From Agromyces terreus (GTDB lineage Bacteria; Actinomycetota; Actinomycetes; Actinomycetales; Microbacteriaceae), in the NCBI RefSeq assembly GCF_009749465.1, contig NZ_WBIS01000001.1:1083104-1147103 (forward strand): a stretch of 64,000 nucleotides of DNA, read 5' to 3'. The notes beneath the pieces are model-generated. The model searched no databases and was not told the DNA's origin. It was given only the letters and a program-made list of their open reading frames with translations. Shown piece by piece: positions 16,237 through 25,980 of the stretch. The position numbers were made by a program, and so were the translations under genes. Each line of letters begins with the position of its first letter. Within the stretch, counting starts at the first letter, position 1.

Positions 16237-16312
16237 TGGCTCCCCCACTTGGACTCGAACCAAGAACCTATCGGTTAACAGCCGATTGCTCTGCCAATTG
16301 AGCTATGGAGGA
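16237..16312 (-). tRNA. tRNA-Asn (GUU)
   Basis: A 73-nt cloverleaf with encoded CCA (16237-16239). Acceptor TCCTCCA pairs with TGGGGGA, the anticodon loop is CTGTTAA and the discriminator is G73, as in bacterial tRNA-Asn. Confidence 0.95.
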
Positions 16313-16401
16313 TCGTGCATGTTCTGCAGCGGATTCACTCTAGCAAAACGCGCGCGTCACACCAATTCGAGCGACCCTCGGAACCCGACGCGCGCGCACC
16401 C

Positions 16402-17352
16402 TCAGTATCCGGCGTGCAGGTCGATGCGGCCCACCCACTCGCCGCGACCGAGGAACGCCGCGACGTTGGCCTGCACGCGCGCCGCGAAGAGCGGAACCGT
16501 CATCGCCTCGGTGTCGGCGACATGCGGCGTGACGAGCGCGTTGTCGAGCTGCCAGAGCGGATGCCCCGCGGGCAGCGGTTCGGGTTCGGTCACGTCAAGG
16601 CCGGCACCGCCGAGGCGGCCGCTCGCGAGCTCCGCGACGAGCGCGTCGGTGTCGACGAGCGCACCGCGGGCGACGTTGACGAGCACCGCGCCGTCGGGCA
16701 GGAGCGCGAGCTCGCGGGCGCCGACCATGCCCCTCGTGCGCTCGGTGAGCGCCGCCGCGAGGAACAGCACCTCGGCGTCGCCGAGCACGTCGCGCAGCGC
16801 GGCATCCGTCACCGTGCGGGCCGCGCCCGCGACCGCGACCTCGCTGCGCCGCACGACCGTCGCCTCGACGCCGAACGGCTCCAGCAGGCGCAGCAGCTCC
16901 TCGGTGATGCCGCCGCCCCCGACCACGACCACGCGGGCGCCGAAGAGCGACCGGCCGCGCTCGTCGGCCTCCCACTCGCGGGCGCGCGCTCGACGCGGCG
17001 ACTCGCGCAGAACGCCCAGCGCGAGCATGAGGGCGTGCTCGGCGACGGGCCGCGCGTACGAGCCCTTCGCGCTCGTCCAGACCCGTCCGTCGTCGCGGAA
17101 GCGCTCGAGCGTGGCCGCGAACGAGTCGACGCCGGCCCACGGCAACTGCACCCACGAGACATCCGGATGCCGCTCCAACGCGTCGGCCAGCTTTGCCGCG
17201 CCCGAGTTCGCGACCCACACGATGCCGCGCGTCGCCGCGCCCAGCGGCACGACCGTGCCCCCCGCGCGCCGCACGGCCTCGACCACGGACGCGTCATCGC
17301 CCGGGAGCACCGAGACGGCGCCGGATGCCGCGGACCGCGCGTCGACCGTCAC
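16402..17352 (-). CDS. D-isomer-specific 2-hydroxyacid dehydrogenase family protein
   Basis: 316 residues. The NAD-binding motif VVVGGGGITEELLR is a GxGxxG-like variant. The catalytic region has NVARGALVDTDALV (Arg), LDVTEPEPLP (Glu) and NALVTPHVADT (His), so the Arg-Glu-His set is present. It converts a 2-keto acid and a D-2-hydroxy acid with NAD(P)H. The GTG start overlaps the stop of the ABC ATPase gene as GTGA, so it is the last gene of the peptide-importer operon, an unusual partner. The substrate is unknown. Confidence 0.88.
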   Translation of the reverse strand: MTVDARSAASGAVSVLPGDDASVVEAVRRAGGTVVPLGAATRGIVWVANSGAAKLADALERHPDVSWVQLPWAGVDSFAATLERFRDDGRVWTSAKGSYARPVAEHALMLALGVLRESPRRARAREWEADERGRSLFGARVVVVGGGGITEELLRLLEPFGVEATVVRRSEVAVAGAARTVTDAALRDVLGDAEVLFLAAALTERTRGMVGARELALLPDGAVLVNVARGALVDTDALVAELASGRLGGAGLDVTEPEPLPAGHPLWQLDNALVTPHVADTEAMTVPLFAARVQANVAAFLGRGEWVGRIDLHAGY

Positions 17353-18206
17353 GCGCCGATGCCCTCGTCGACCTCGTCGATCACGGCGTGGCCGTCGTCG
17401 AGCGCGCCGGCCAACGCCGCGACGTACGGATGGCTCGGATCGTGGAACACCTCTTCGATGGTGCCGAGCGCCGCCAGGTTTCCGCGGTCGAGCACGGCGA
17501 TGCGGTCGGCGGTGCGCCGCAGCACGGGAAGGTCGTGGCTGATGAGCAGCGCCGAGAACCGCTGGCGTTCGCGCAGTTCGCCGATGAGCTGGGCGACGGC
17601 GTCGCGCACCGTGAGGTCGATGCCGGCCGTCGGCTCGTCGGCGATGAGCACCGACGGCCCGAGCACGAGCGCCCGGGCGAGGGCGACCCGCTGCCGCTGC
17701 CCGCCGCTCAGCTCGTAGGGGTACTTCTCGAGGTGGCCGAGCGGGAGGCGCACGCTGTCGAGCATCGTCGCGACCCGGGTCGCGAGCGCACGCTGGTTGT
17801 AGCGGCGGTCGCGTTCGAGGATCGGCTCGCCGATGATCTCGGCGACGCTCCGGTCGGCCGGCAGCCGGGAGCCGGCGTCTTGCGCGAGGTATCCGACGTG
17901 GAACTGCAGCTCGGGGATGCGCCGCTTCGGCAGGCCGCGGAGCCGGTGGCCGAGCACGGATGCCTCGCCGCCCGTGATGACCGGCCGCGCGTCGCTCGAG
18001 CGCGGGTCGAGGGCGACCCCCGAGAGCACCCGGGCGAGCGTGCTCTTGCCGCTGCCCGCGCTGCCGAGGAGCCCGACGACCTCGCCGGGGGCGATGGTGA
18101 GGCTCAGGCCGTGCAGTGCGACGTGGGCGGGGCTCGGGCCCTTGGCGGGGTACTCGAGGGTCAGGTCGCTGAGCGCGATCGGGTACCCGTGCTCGGTCGG
18201 GGCCAT
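17349..18206 (-). CDS. ABC transporter ATP-binding protein (third ATPase of the importer)
   Basis: 285 residues and one ABC domain. Walker A is GSAGSGKST, the signature LSGGQRQR, Walker B VLIADEP, and the switch His is in LLISHD. All are intact, so it should hydrolyse ATP. Its ATG shares one base with the stop of the fused ATPase gene (TGATG). The importer already has two ABC domains in the fused protein, so this one is extra. It may be an alternative energiser or a duplicate. Confidence 0.9.
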   Translation of the reverse strand: MAPTEHGYPIALSDLTLEYPAKGPSPAHVALHGLSLTIAPGEVVGLLGSAGSGKSTLARVLSGVALDPRSSDARPVITGGEASVLGHRLRGLPKRRIPELQFHVGYLAQDAGSRLPADRSVAEIIGEPILERDRRYNQRALATRVATMLDSVRLPLGHLEKYPYELSGGQRQRVALARALVLGPSVLIADEPTAGIDLTVRDAVAQLIGELRERQRFSALLISHDLPVLRRTADRIAVLDRGNLAALGTIEEVFHDPSHPYVAALAGALDDGHAVIDEVDEGIGA

Positions 18207-19894
18207 CAGTCGCCCTCTCGCAGACGTCGGAGCTGTTCGCGGCGCTCGGCCTGGAGCGCCGGGTCGGGCACCGGCAGCGACGCGAGCAGCCGCTGCGTGT
18301 AGGCCTGCTGCGGCGAACCGAGCACCTCGGCACCCGTGCCCTCTTCGACGAGTTCGCCGTGGTACAGCACCGCGATGCGGTCGGCGAGGATGTCGACGAC
18401 GGCGAGGTCGTGGCTGATGAACAGCGACGCGAACCCGAACTCGCGCTGCAGCTCGGCGAACAGCTCGAGCACGCGGGCCTGCACCGACACGTCGAGCGCG
18501 GAGGTCGGCTCGTCGGCGATGAGCAGTTCGGGCTCGAGGGCGAGCGAACGCGCGAGGCTCGCGCGCTGGCGCTGACCGCCGCTCAGCTCGTGCGGGTACC
18601 GATCGCCGTACGCCTTCGGGAGCTGCACGGCCTCGAGCAGTTCGTCGACCCGCGCACGCGCGGATCGTGCGTCGCGTGCACGGCCGTGGATGATGAGCGG
18701 CTCGGCCACGCACTCGGCGATCGTGAGCAACGGGTTGAAGCTCGACGCGGGATCTTGGAAGACGAAGCCGATGCGGCTGCGCAGCGGCCGGAACTCGCGC
18801 TCGCGGATGCCGTTCATCTCGGCGCCGAGCACGTCGAGCGAACCGCCGGTGACCTTCGTCAGGCCCGCGATGGCGCGGCCGATGGTGGTCTTGCCCGACC
18901 CCGACTCGCCCACGAGGCCGAGCACCTCGCCGGGGCGGATCACGAGGTCGACGCCGCGCACGGCGCGGAACCCCGAACTGCCGAACCGGCCCGGGTACTC
19001 GATCTCGAGGCCCTGCGCGCGCACCACGGGCGTCTGCTCGGCCCAGCCCTCGGGCCGGGCGGCCGCGCGCGCCTCGGCGTGCACGGTGCCGTGGCCGACG
19101 AACGGCACGGCCGCGAGCAGCGCCTTCGTGTACTCGTGCTGCGGGCTGGAGAAGAGGTCGTCGACGTCGGCCTGCTCGACGAGGTTGCCCTGGTACATCA
19201 CGGCGACGCGGTCGGCGAGATCGGCCACGACGCCCATGTTGTGGGTGATGAGCACGATCGCGGCGCCGAATTCGTCGCGGCACCGGCGCAGCAGGTCGAG
19301 GATCTCGGCCTGCACGGTGACGTCCAGCGCCGTGGTGGGCTCGTCGGCGACGATGAGGCCGGGCTCGAGCACGAGCGCCATCGCGATGACGATGCGCTGC
19401 TTCTGCCCGCCCGAGAACTGGTGCGGGAAGTGGTCGACCCGTTGCTCGGGCTCGGGGATCCCGACGCGGCCGAGCATCTCGATCGCCTTCGCCCGAGCCT
19501 CCTTCTTCGAGATCTCGCCGTGGGCGCGCAGGCCCTCCATGATCTGCCACCCGACCGTGTAGACCGGGTTCAGCGCGGTCGACGGCTCCTGGAAGACCAT
19601 CGCGACATCGGTGCCGCGGATGTCGCGGAGCCGCTGCCTGGACAGCGTGACGACGTCGTTCTCATGGGTGCCCGCCCGGTTCGACAGCACGACCGCACCG
19701 CTCGCGGTGGCGGTTTCGGGCAGCAGCCCGAGGATCGTCTTCGCCGTGACGGTCTTGCCGCTGCCGGACTCGCCGACGATCGCGAGCACCTCGCCGCGCT
19801 GCACCGAGAGCGACACGTCGTCGACCGCCTTCACCGCTCCGGCGTCGGTCGCGAACGAGACGCCGAGGTTCCTGATGTCGACCACCGTGCTCAT
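18206..19894 (-). CDS. Fused dual-domain peptide/nickel-type ABC transporter ATPase
   Basis: 562 residues joining two complete ABC domains (DppD-like then DppF-like). The first has VGESGSGKTVTAKTI and LIVADEPTTALDV, the second VGESGSGKTTIGRAI and LSGGQRQRASLARSL with LLIADEPTSALDV. Each ends with the region that contacts Opp/Dpp permeases. It powers the importer with the two permeases and lipoprotein upstream, and overlaps the DppC-like gene as ATGA. Confidence 0.94.
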   Translation of the reverse strand: MSTVVDIRNLGVSFATDAGAVKAVDDVSLSVQRGEVLAIVGESGSGKTVTAKTILGLLPETATASGAVVLSNRAGTHENDVVTLSRQRLRDIRGTDVAMVFQEPSTALNPVYTVGWQIMEGLRAHGEISKKEARAKAIEMLGRVGIPEPEQRVDHFPHQFSGGQKQRIVIAMALVLEPGLIVADEPTTALDVTVQAEILDLLRRCRDEFGAAIVLITHNMGVVADLADRVAVMYQGNLVEQADVDDLFSSPQHEYTKALLAAVPFVGHGTVHAEARAAARPEGWAEQTPVVRAQGLEIEYPGRFGSSGFRAVRGVDLVIRPGEVLGLVGESGSGKTTIGRAIAGLTKVTGGSLDVLGAEMNGIREREFRPLRSRIGFVFQDPASSFNPLLTIAECVAEPLIIHGRARDARSARARVDELLEAVQLPKAYGDRYPHELSGGQRQRASLARSLALEPELLIADEPTSALDVSVQARVLELFAELQREFGFASLFISHDLAVVDILADRIAVLYHGELVEEGTGAEVLGSPQQAYTQRLLASLPVPDPALQAERREQLRRLREGD

Positions 19895-20967
19895 GGCTTG
19901 ACCTCGATTCCGTGCTCGTCGAAGGATTCCCCGTCTTCGAGGCCCCTGAGGCCACCGGGCCCCGCCTCGAGCGTGCCGCCGGGCACGACGGAGGTCTCGG
20001 CCACCTGGCCCGCGGCCTTCGCCACCCGGCGCCGGCCGCGCAGTCGCGGGTCGGCCAGGTCGTTCAGGCTCTCGCCGACGAGCGTGATGCCGAGCACCGT
20101 GAACACGATCGCGAGACCGGGGAAGAGCGCGGTCCACCAGATGCCGCTCGTGACGTCGGACTGGGCCTTGTTGAGGTCGTAGCCCCACTCTGCTGCGGCG
20201 GTCGGCTCGATGCCGAAGCCGAGGAAGCCGAGGGCGGCCATCGTGAGGATCGCCTCCGACGAGTTCAGCGTGATGATGAGCGGGAGCGTGCGGGTCGCGT
20301 TGCGCAGCACGTGCTTGAACACGACGCGCGAGTTCGACGCGCCGAGCACCTTGGCCGACTCGACGTAGGCCTCGGCCTTGATGCGCACCGTCTCGGCCCG
20401 GATCACGCGGAAGTACTGCGGGATGAACACGACCGTGATCGACCCCGCGGCCGCGAGCACGCCCGCCCAGAGCCCCGACTGCCCGCCCGAGATCACGATC
20501 GAGAGCACGATCGCGAGCAGCAGCGAGGGGAACGCGTAGATCGCGTCGCACACGACGACGAGCACGCGGTCGAGCCATCCGCCGAAGTAGCCCGAGTACA
20601 GGCCGAGGGCGACGCCGATGAAGATCGAGAGCAGCACCGCGACGATGATGACCACGATCGCGGTCTGCGTGCCCCAGATGACCCTCGAGAGCACGTCGTA
20701 GCCGCCCACGGTCGTGCCGAACGGGTGCTCGAGCGACGGGGGCTGCTGCGTGCCGAACGCGCCCGACGCGTCTTTGCGCTGGGCGAACCCGTAGGGGGCG
20801 AGCACCGGGGCGAGCAGCGACGTCAGGATGAACACGCCGACCATGACGAGTCCGGCGACGAGCATGCCGCGCTGCAGGCCGACGCTCTGGCGCACCTGGT
20901 GCACGACGGGGAGCCGGTCGCGCAGGCGCCGCTTCGGCGGGGCGACGGTGGCGGATGCCGCGGTCAT
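19891..20967 (-). CDS. ABC transporter permease (DppC/OppC-like)
   Basis: 358 residues with six hydrophobic segments. The N-terminal HPFGTTVGGYDVLSRVIWGTQT motif and the EAA loop ESAKVLGASNSRVVFKHVLRN are typical of DppC/OppC. It is an inner-membrane channel subunit of the peptide-type importer, one base after the partner permease gene. Confidence 0.92.
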   Translation of the reverse strand: MTAASATVAPPKRRLRDRLPVVHQVRQSVGLQRGMLVAGLVMVGVFILTSLLAPVLAPYGFAQRKDASGAFGTQQPPSLEHPFGTTVGGYDVLSRVIWGTQTAIVVIIVAVLLSIFIGVALGLYSGYFGGWLDRVLVVVCDAIYAFPSLLLAIVLSIVISGGQSGLWAGVLAAAGSITVVFIPQYFRVIRAETVRIKAEAYVESAKVLGASNSRVVFKHVLRNATRTLPLIITLNSSEAILTMAALGFLGFGIEPTAAAEWGYDLNKAQSDVTSGIWWTALFPGLAIVFTVLGITLVGESLNDLADPRLRGRRRVAKAAGQVAETSVVPGGTLEAGPGGLRGLEDGESFDEHGIEVKP

Positions 20968-20968
20968 G

Positions 20969-22057
20969 TCAGTACCTCACTCGCGGGTCGATGAACGCGG
21001 CGATGATGTCCACGATGAAGTTGGTGAGGGCGACGATGATCGCGAGGAGCACCACGATGCCCTGCACCGCGACGAAGTCTCGCGACTCGAGGAACTCCGC
21101 GAGGATGAACCCGAGGCCCTTCCACTCGAACGTCGTCTCGGTGAGCACGGCGCCCGCGAGCAGCAGGGCGATCTGCAGGCCGATGACCGTGACGATCGGG
21201 ATGAGCGCCGGACGGTACGCGTGCTTGCGCAGCAGCCGCGACTCGGCGACGCCCCGGGAGCGGGCCGCGTCGACGTAGTCGGTCGACAGGGTGCCGATCA
21301 CGTTCGTGCGCACCAGTCGGAGGAAGATGCCGGCCGTGAGCAGGCCGAGCGCGATCGACGGCAGCACCGCGTGGGCGAGCACGTCGCCGAGCACGGCCGG
21401 GTTGCCGGTCATCAGCGCGTCGATCGTGTAGAAGCCGGTCTTGTTCGGCAGCGTCTGCAGCTGCAGTTCGGCGCCAACGCTCGCGCGCCCCGCCACGGGG
21501 AGCCACTTCAGCCAGACCGCGAACACGAGCTTGAGGAGCAGGCCGGCGAAGAAGATCGGCACCGCGTACCAGAAGATCGCGAGCACGCGGAAGAACGCGT
21601 CGGGCGCCTTGTCGCGGAAGTACGCCGCGAGGAGGCCGAGCGGGATGCCGACCGCGAACGCGATGATGAGCGAGTAGAACACGAGCTCGAACGTCGCGGG
21701 GCCGTAGGTGGCGAGCACGTCGATCACCGGGCGGTTCGTCGTGATCGTCGTGCCGAAGTCGAAGACGACGATGCGGCCGAGGTACTCGAGGTACTGCACG
21801 AGGAGCGGCCGGTCGTAGCCCGCGGCCTCTCGCAGCGCTGCGAGGGCCTCGGGGCTCAGGCGCCCGCCCTGGGCGGCGGTGATCGGGTCGCCCGTCGTGC
21901 GCATCAGGAAGAACACGAGCGTGACGAGGATGAAGATGGTCGGGAAGATCAGCAGGAACCGCACGAGCAGGTAGCGCGCGAATCCTCCGCCCTGGGACTT
22001 GGGCTTGACGCCGGGGGTCGAGACGCCTGGGCTCGGCGTCAGGTCGACAGCGGACAT
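20969..22057 (-). CDS. ABC transporter permease (DppB/OppB-like)
   Basis: 362 residues. An N-terminal membrane segment (LLVRFLLIFPTIFILVTLVFF) is followed by a large extracytoplasmic loop and then five segments with the EAA loop YVDAARSRGVAESRLLRKHAYR. The ATG at 22057 is preferred over 22078 because GAGG lies five bases upstream. It is separated from the binding-protein gene by a strong hairpin. Confidence 0.92.
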   Translation of the reverse strand: MSAVDLTPSPGVSTPGVKPKSQGGGFARYLLVRFLLIFPTIFILVTLVFFLMRTTGDPITAAQGGRLSPEALAALREAAGYDRPLLVQYLEYLGRIVVFDFGTTITTNRPVIDVLATYGPATFELVFYSLIIAFAVGIPLGLLAAYFRDKAPDAFFRVLAIFWYAVPIFFAGLLLKLVFAVWLKWLPVAGRASVGAELQLQTLPNKTGFYTIDALMTGNPAVLGDVLAHAVLPSIALGLLTAGIFLRLVRTNVIGTLSTDYVDAARSRGVAESRLLRKHAYRPALIPIVTVIGLQIALLLAGAVLTETTFEWKGLGFILAEFLESRDFVAVQGIVVLLAIIVALTNFIVDIIAAFIDPRVRY

Positions 22058-22081
22058 GGATTCCTCACTGTGAAACATGGA

Positions 22082-22116
22082 ACGGGGGCGACCCGCAGGA
22101 TGCGGGTCGCCCCCGT
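22082..22116 (-). terminator. 15-bp hairpin between the binding-protein and permease genes
   Basis: A perfect 15-bp GC-rich stem (22082-22096 with 22102-22116) and a 5-base loop, with no real T-run after it on the minus strand. It probably acts as a partial terminator or an mRNA-stabilising end that raises binding-protein expression over the membrane subunits. Confidence 0.65.
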
Positions 22117-22148
22117 CGGTCGAACTGGATCGACTCTAGCCGGAGTGA

Positions 22149-23777
22149 CTAGCCCTTGGAGAGCGCCGCGTAGCGGAACTTGAACGACGCGTCGAGCGTC
22201 TCGTCGGCACCCTCGACGTCGGCACCGACGACCGCGACCTGCGCGCCCTGCATGTACGGGATCGTCGACAGGTCGGCCGCGACCTTGTCCTGGATCTCGC
22301 CGATGAGCGCCTCGCGCGCGGCGGGGTCCGCGGTGACGGCCTGCTCGAGCACCAGGTCGTTCACCTCGGGGTTGTCGTAGTGGTTCGCCAGGAAGTTCTC
22401 CGTGAGGAAGAACGGGGTGAGGTAGTTGTCGGCGTCGGAGTAGTCGGGGAACCAACCCAGCTGGTACGCCGGGTAGAGGTCCGCGACGCGGTCCTTCGAG
22501 TACTGCACCCACTCGGTCGACTGGAGGTTGACCGTGAACAGGCCGCTGTCCTCGAGGTTCTCCTTGATGATCGCGTACTCGTCGCTCGAGCTCGGTCCGT
22601 AGCGCTCGGCCACGTACTGGATCGAGATGTCGAGCGGCGTCGTGACGCCGGCCGCCGAGAGACGCTCGGCCGCCTTGTCGGCGTCGGGCGCGCCGTTGCC
22701 GTCGCCGTAGAGGCCCTTGAGCGCCTCATTGGCGCCGGTCAGGCCCTCGGGGACGTACGAGTACAGCGGGGTGAAGGTGCCCTTGTACACGTCCTCGGAG
22801 ATCGCGTCGCGGTCGATGAGGTCGGCGATCGCCTGGCGGACGGCGAGCGCCTTGGCCGGGTCGGCCTCCGCGGTCGTCGCGCCGAACGGCATCGTGTCGA
22901 AGTTGAAGACGAGGTAGCGGATCTCGCCGCCGGGGCCGTCGACGACCTTGACCTTGTCGTTGCCGCGGAGGTCCTCGATGTCGGTCGCGCTCAGCGTGCG
23001 GTTCGCGACGTCGATGTTGCCCTCCTGGACGTCGAGCTTCAGGTTCGAGGCATCCGTGTAGTACTTCACGTTGACCGTGTCGGTCTTCGCCTCGCCCAGC
23101 AGCCCGTCGTAGTCGGGGTTCGCCTTGTACGAGATGAGGTTGTTGAAGTCGTAGCTCGTGATGACGTACTGGCCGGCGAACGCGTTGCCGGCGACGATGT
23201 CGTCGTCGCTCGTGAGCGCGTCGGCCGAGAAGACCTCTTCATCGACGATCGGGCCCACCGGGCTCGAGAGGATCTGCGGGAAGATCTGGTCGTTCTCGCT
23301 CAGCAGGTGGAAGACGACGGTGGTGTCGTCGACGGCCTCGGTCGAATCGAGGTTGTAGAGCAGCGACGACGGGCCGTTCTCGTCGGCGATCGCCTTCTGG
23401 CGGTCGAACGTGAACTTCACGTCGGATGCCGTGAGCTCGTTGCCGTTGGCGAACGTGAGACCCGACTTGAGCTTGACCGTGTACTCGGTCGGTGCCGTGA
23501 ACTCGGCGGACTCCGCGATGTCGGGTTCGACGTCGGGGCTGCCGTACGGCGTGTTCATGAGGAACGGGTACACCTGGTTCATCACGGCGAAGGAGCCGTT
23601 GTCGTACGATCCGGCCGGGTCGAGCGACGTGACCTGCTCGGTCGTGCCGATCGTCAGCGTGCCCGACGCGGCGTCGTCGCCGCCCGACGCGGTGCAACCG
23701 GCCAGCGCGAGCGCGGCGACCGAAACGCCGGCGGCCGCGGTGAGCATGCGGCGCCGGTTCGTGGATGCGGATGTCAT
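22149..23777 (-). CDS. ABC transporter substrate-binding lipoprotein (family 5)
   Basis: 542 residues. A lipoprotein signal peptide ends in LALAGC, with the lipidated Cys at residue 28. The mature part has the SBP_bac_5 layout, with GTTEQVTSLDPAGSYDNGSFAVMNQVYP near the start. It captures peptides, nickel complexes or other oligomers outside the cell for the downstream permeases. AGGAAGAGG lies upstream of the ATG. The ligand is not predictable. Confidence 0.92.
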   Translation of the reverse strand: MTSASTNRRRMLTAAAGVSVAALALAGCTASGGDDAASGTLTIGTTEQVTSLDPAGSYDNGSFAVMNQVYPFLMNTPYGSPDVEPDIAESAEFTAPTEYTVKLKSGLTFANGNELTASDVKFTFDRQKAIADENGPSSLLYNLDSTEAVDDTTVVFHLLSENDQIFPQILSSPVGPIVDEEVFSADALTSDDDIVAGNAFAGQYVITSYDFNNLISYKANPDYDGLLGEAKTDTVNVKYYTDASNLKLDVQEGNIDVANRTLSATDIEDLRGNDKVKVVDGPGGEIRYLVFNFDTMPFGATTAEADPAKALAVRQAIADLIDRDAISEDVYKGTFTPLYSYVPEGLTGANEALKGLYGDGNGAPDADKAAERLSAAGVTTPLDISIQYVAERYGPSSSDEYAIIKENLEDSGLFTVNLQSTEWVQYSKDRVADLYPAYQLGWFPDYSDADNYLTPFFLTENFLANHYDNPEVNDLVLEQAVTADPAAREALIGEIQDKVAADLSTIPYMQGAQVAVVGADVEGADETLDASFKFRYAALSKG

Positions 23778-23991
23778 ATCCGTCTACCTCTTCCTGTCAG
23801 GAAACGCGCGCAGAGAACCGCGACGCGTGTGCGTATTCCCCAAGAACTAGCACAGACGTGCGCGTGCGTCGCAGGGACTGCAGGATTCGTGCCTGAATGT
23901 TTATCGTTCTGCAACGTGACCGTGACTGCGCTGAACGCGGCGCGCGAGAGCCGAACGCGCGAAACGGCGAGCGGATGCCTCGGCGCCGGCC

Positions 23992-25893
23992 TCAGTCGCC
24001 GCGCAGGTCGCGGCGCTCGCGCTCGAGCTCGACGAGCCCGCGCTGCAGGGCCGCGTACGTCTCGGTGTCGGATCGGTCGGTGCGCTGGAGTCGGCCGAGC
24101 AGCTCGCTCTTCTGCCGAAGCAGCTCGCGGTCGACGAGCGCGCCGACCACCCCGCGGAGGTACACCGACAGCTCGGCGTTGCCGCGCTGCGGGATCGGCG
24201 CGACGGCCAGCTGCCGCACGACCCCGGCGAACGGCTGCGGCACCTCGTCGACGACGAGGTCGACGCGGACGGCCTCGGCGCCGGCCGCGAGGACCGATGC
24301 GACGCCGTCGCGCACGACCGACAGCGACGGGTTCGTGAACCGGCAGTCGACGGCGTGGCGGAGCAGGTCGATCCCGACCTCGTCGGGGTACTGCAGCATC
24401 GCCTGCAGCGCGTCGCGCTCGAGGCGGGTCGCCGGGTCGTTCGGCAGGTCGGCGATCGAGAACGGCCGGGTCGCGGCATCCGCTGCCGTGGCATCGCCCT
24501 GACCCGACGTGCGCTCCCCCGCGACGGTGCGCGAGGACGCCGCCTCGGAACGCGGCGACGAACCGCCGCCACGCCCCTGCGAACCCGCCTGCCGCACCGC
24601 ACGCGTCGCCTCGCCCAGCTCGACCCCGAGCATGCGCGCGAGCTCGCGCGTGTACCCCGGCCGGAGCGCGGGGTCGCGGATCTCGGCGATCACCGGCGCC
24701 GCCGCGCGCAGGGCGCCCACCCGGCCCTCGACGGTCTCCAGGTCGTATCGCTCGATGGTGTGCCGCAGCACGAACTCGAACAGGGGCGTGCGCGACTCGA
24801 CGAGCGTGCGCACCGCCGCATCGCCCTTCGCGAGGCGCAGATCGCACGGATCGAGCCCGTCGGGCGCGACCGCGACGAACGTCTGCGCGGCGAAGCGCTG
24901 CTCCTCGCCGAACGCGCGCATCGCGGCCTGCTGGCCCGCGGCGTCGCCGTCGAACGTGAACACCACCTCGCCCCCGCCGGAGTCGTCGCCGAGCACCCGC
25001 CGCAGCACCTTGATGTGGTCGACCCCGAACGAGGTGCCGCACGTGGCGATCGCCGTCGTGACGCCCGCGAGGTGGCAGGCCATGACGTCGGTGTAGCCCT
25101 CGACGACGACGACCCGATGCGACTTCGAGATGTCGCGCTTGGCGAGATCGAGCCCGTAGAGCACCTGCGCCTTGTGGTACACCGCCGTCTCGGGGGTGTT
25201 GAGGTACTTGGGGCCCTTGTCGTCGTCGAGCAGCCGGCGTGCGCCGAAGCCGACGGTCTGCCCCGTGACGTCGCGGATCGGCCAGACGAGGCGCCCGCGG
25301 AACCGGTCGTACACGCCGCGATCGCCCTGCGACACGAGCCCCGAGGCCGTGAGCTCCTCGGTGCTGAATCCGCGGCCCTTGAGGTGGTTCGTGAGCGCGT
25401 CCCAGCTCTTCGGCGCGAAGCCGACCCCGAACCGCCTCGCGGCCTCGGCGTCGAAGCCGCGCTCGCCGAGGAAGCGCCGGCCCACCTCGGCCTCGGGCGA
25501 CCCGAGCCGCTCGAGGAAGAACTCCGAGGCCGCCTGGTTCGCCGCGAGCAGGCGCGCACGATTGCCGTGATCGCTCGCCTGGCCGCCGTCTTCGTAGTGC
25601 AGTTCGTAGCCGAGCCGGCCCGCGAGCCGCTCGACGGCCTCGGTGAACGAGACGTGGTCCATGCGCTGCAGGAACGTGTACGCGTCGCCCGATTCGCCGC
25701 AGCCGAAGCAGTGGTAGTAGCCGAGCGCGGGTCGCACGTGGAAGCTCGGGCTGCGCTCGTCGTGGAACGGGCAGAGCCCCTTCATGGAGCCCACGCCGGC
25801 CGACTTGAGGCTCACGTGATCGCCCACGATGTCGGCGATGTTCGTGCGGGCCTTCACCTCATCGACGTCGCTCTGTCGAATCCGTCCGGCCAT
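23992..25893 (-). CDS. dnaG: DNA primase
   Basis: 633 residues. A CHC2-type zinc-binding region (CPFHDERSPSFHV, then CFGCGESGD) is followed by the RNA polymerase-like core with the TOPRIM motifs VVVEGYTDVMA and FTFDGDAAGQ, and a C-terminal helicase-interaction domain. It makes the RNA primers for replication. The start MAGRIRQSDVDEVK at 25893 matches the family; an ATG three codons upstream at 25902 is possible. It follows dgt and dusB in the conserved actinobacterial order. Confidence 0.96.
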   Translation of the reverse strand: MAGRIRQSDVDEVKARTNIADIVGDHVSLKSAGVGSMKGLCPFHDERSPSFHVRPALGYYHCFGCGESGDAYTFLQRMDHVSFTEAVERLAGRLGYELHYEDGGQASDHGNRARLLAANQAASEFFLERLGSPEAEVGRRFLGERGFDAEAARRFGVGFAPKSWDALTNHLKGRGFSTEELTASGLVSQGDRGVYDRFRGRLVWPIRDVTGQTVGFGARRLLDDDKGPKYLNTPETAVYHKAQVLYGLDLAKRDISKSHRVVVVEGYTDVMACHLAGVTTAIATCGTSFGVDHIKVLRRVLGDDSGGGEVVFTFDGDAAGQQAAMRAFGEEQRFAAQTFVAVAPDGLDPCDLRLAKGDAAVRTLVESRTPLFEFVLRHTIERYDLETVEGRVGALRAAAPVIAEIRDPALRPGYTRELARMLGVELGEATRAVRQAGSQGRGGGSSPRSEAASSRTVAGERTSGQGDATAADAATRPFSIADLPNDPATRLERDALQAMLQYPDEVGIDLLRHAVDCRFTNPSLSVVRDGVASVLAAGAEAVRVDLVVDEVPQPFAGVVRQLAVAPIPQRGNAELSVYLRGVVGALVDRELLRQKSELLGRLQRTDRSDTETYAALQRGLVELERERRDLRGD

Positions 25894-25980
25894 GGCTCTC
25901 ATCCTAGATCGAGGGTCGGGTGTCTCGGCCCGTCGGCCGGACTCGGGACTCGGGAATCGGGGCGCGGTGCGCGGGATGCG

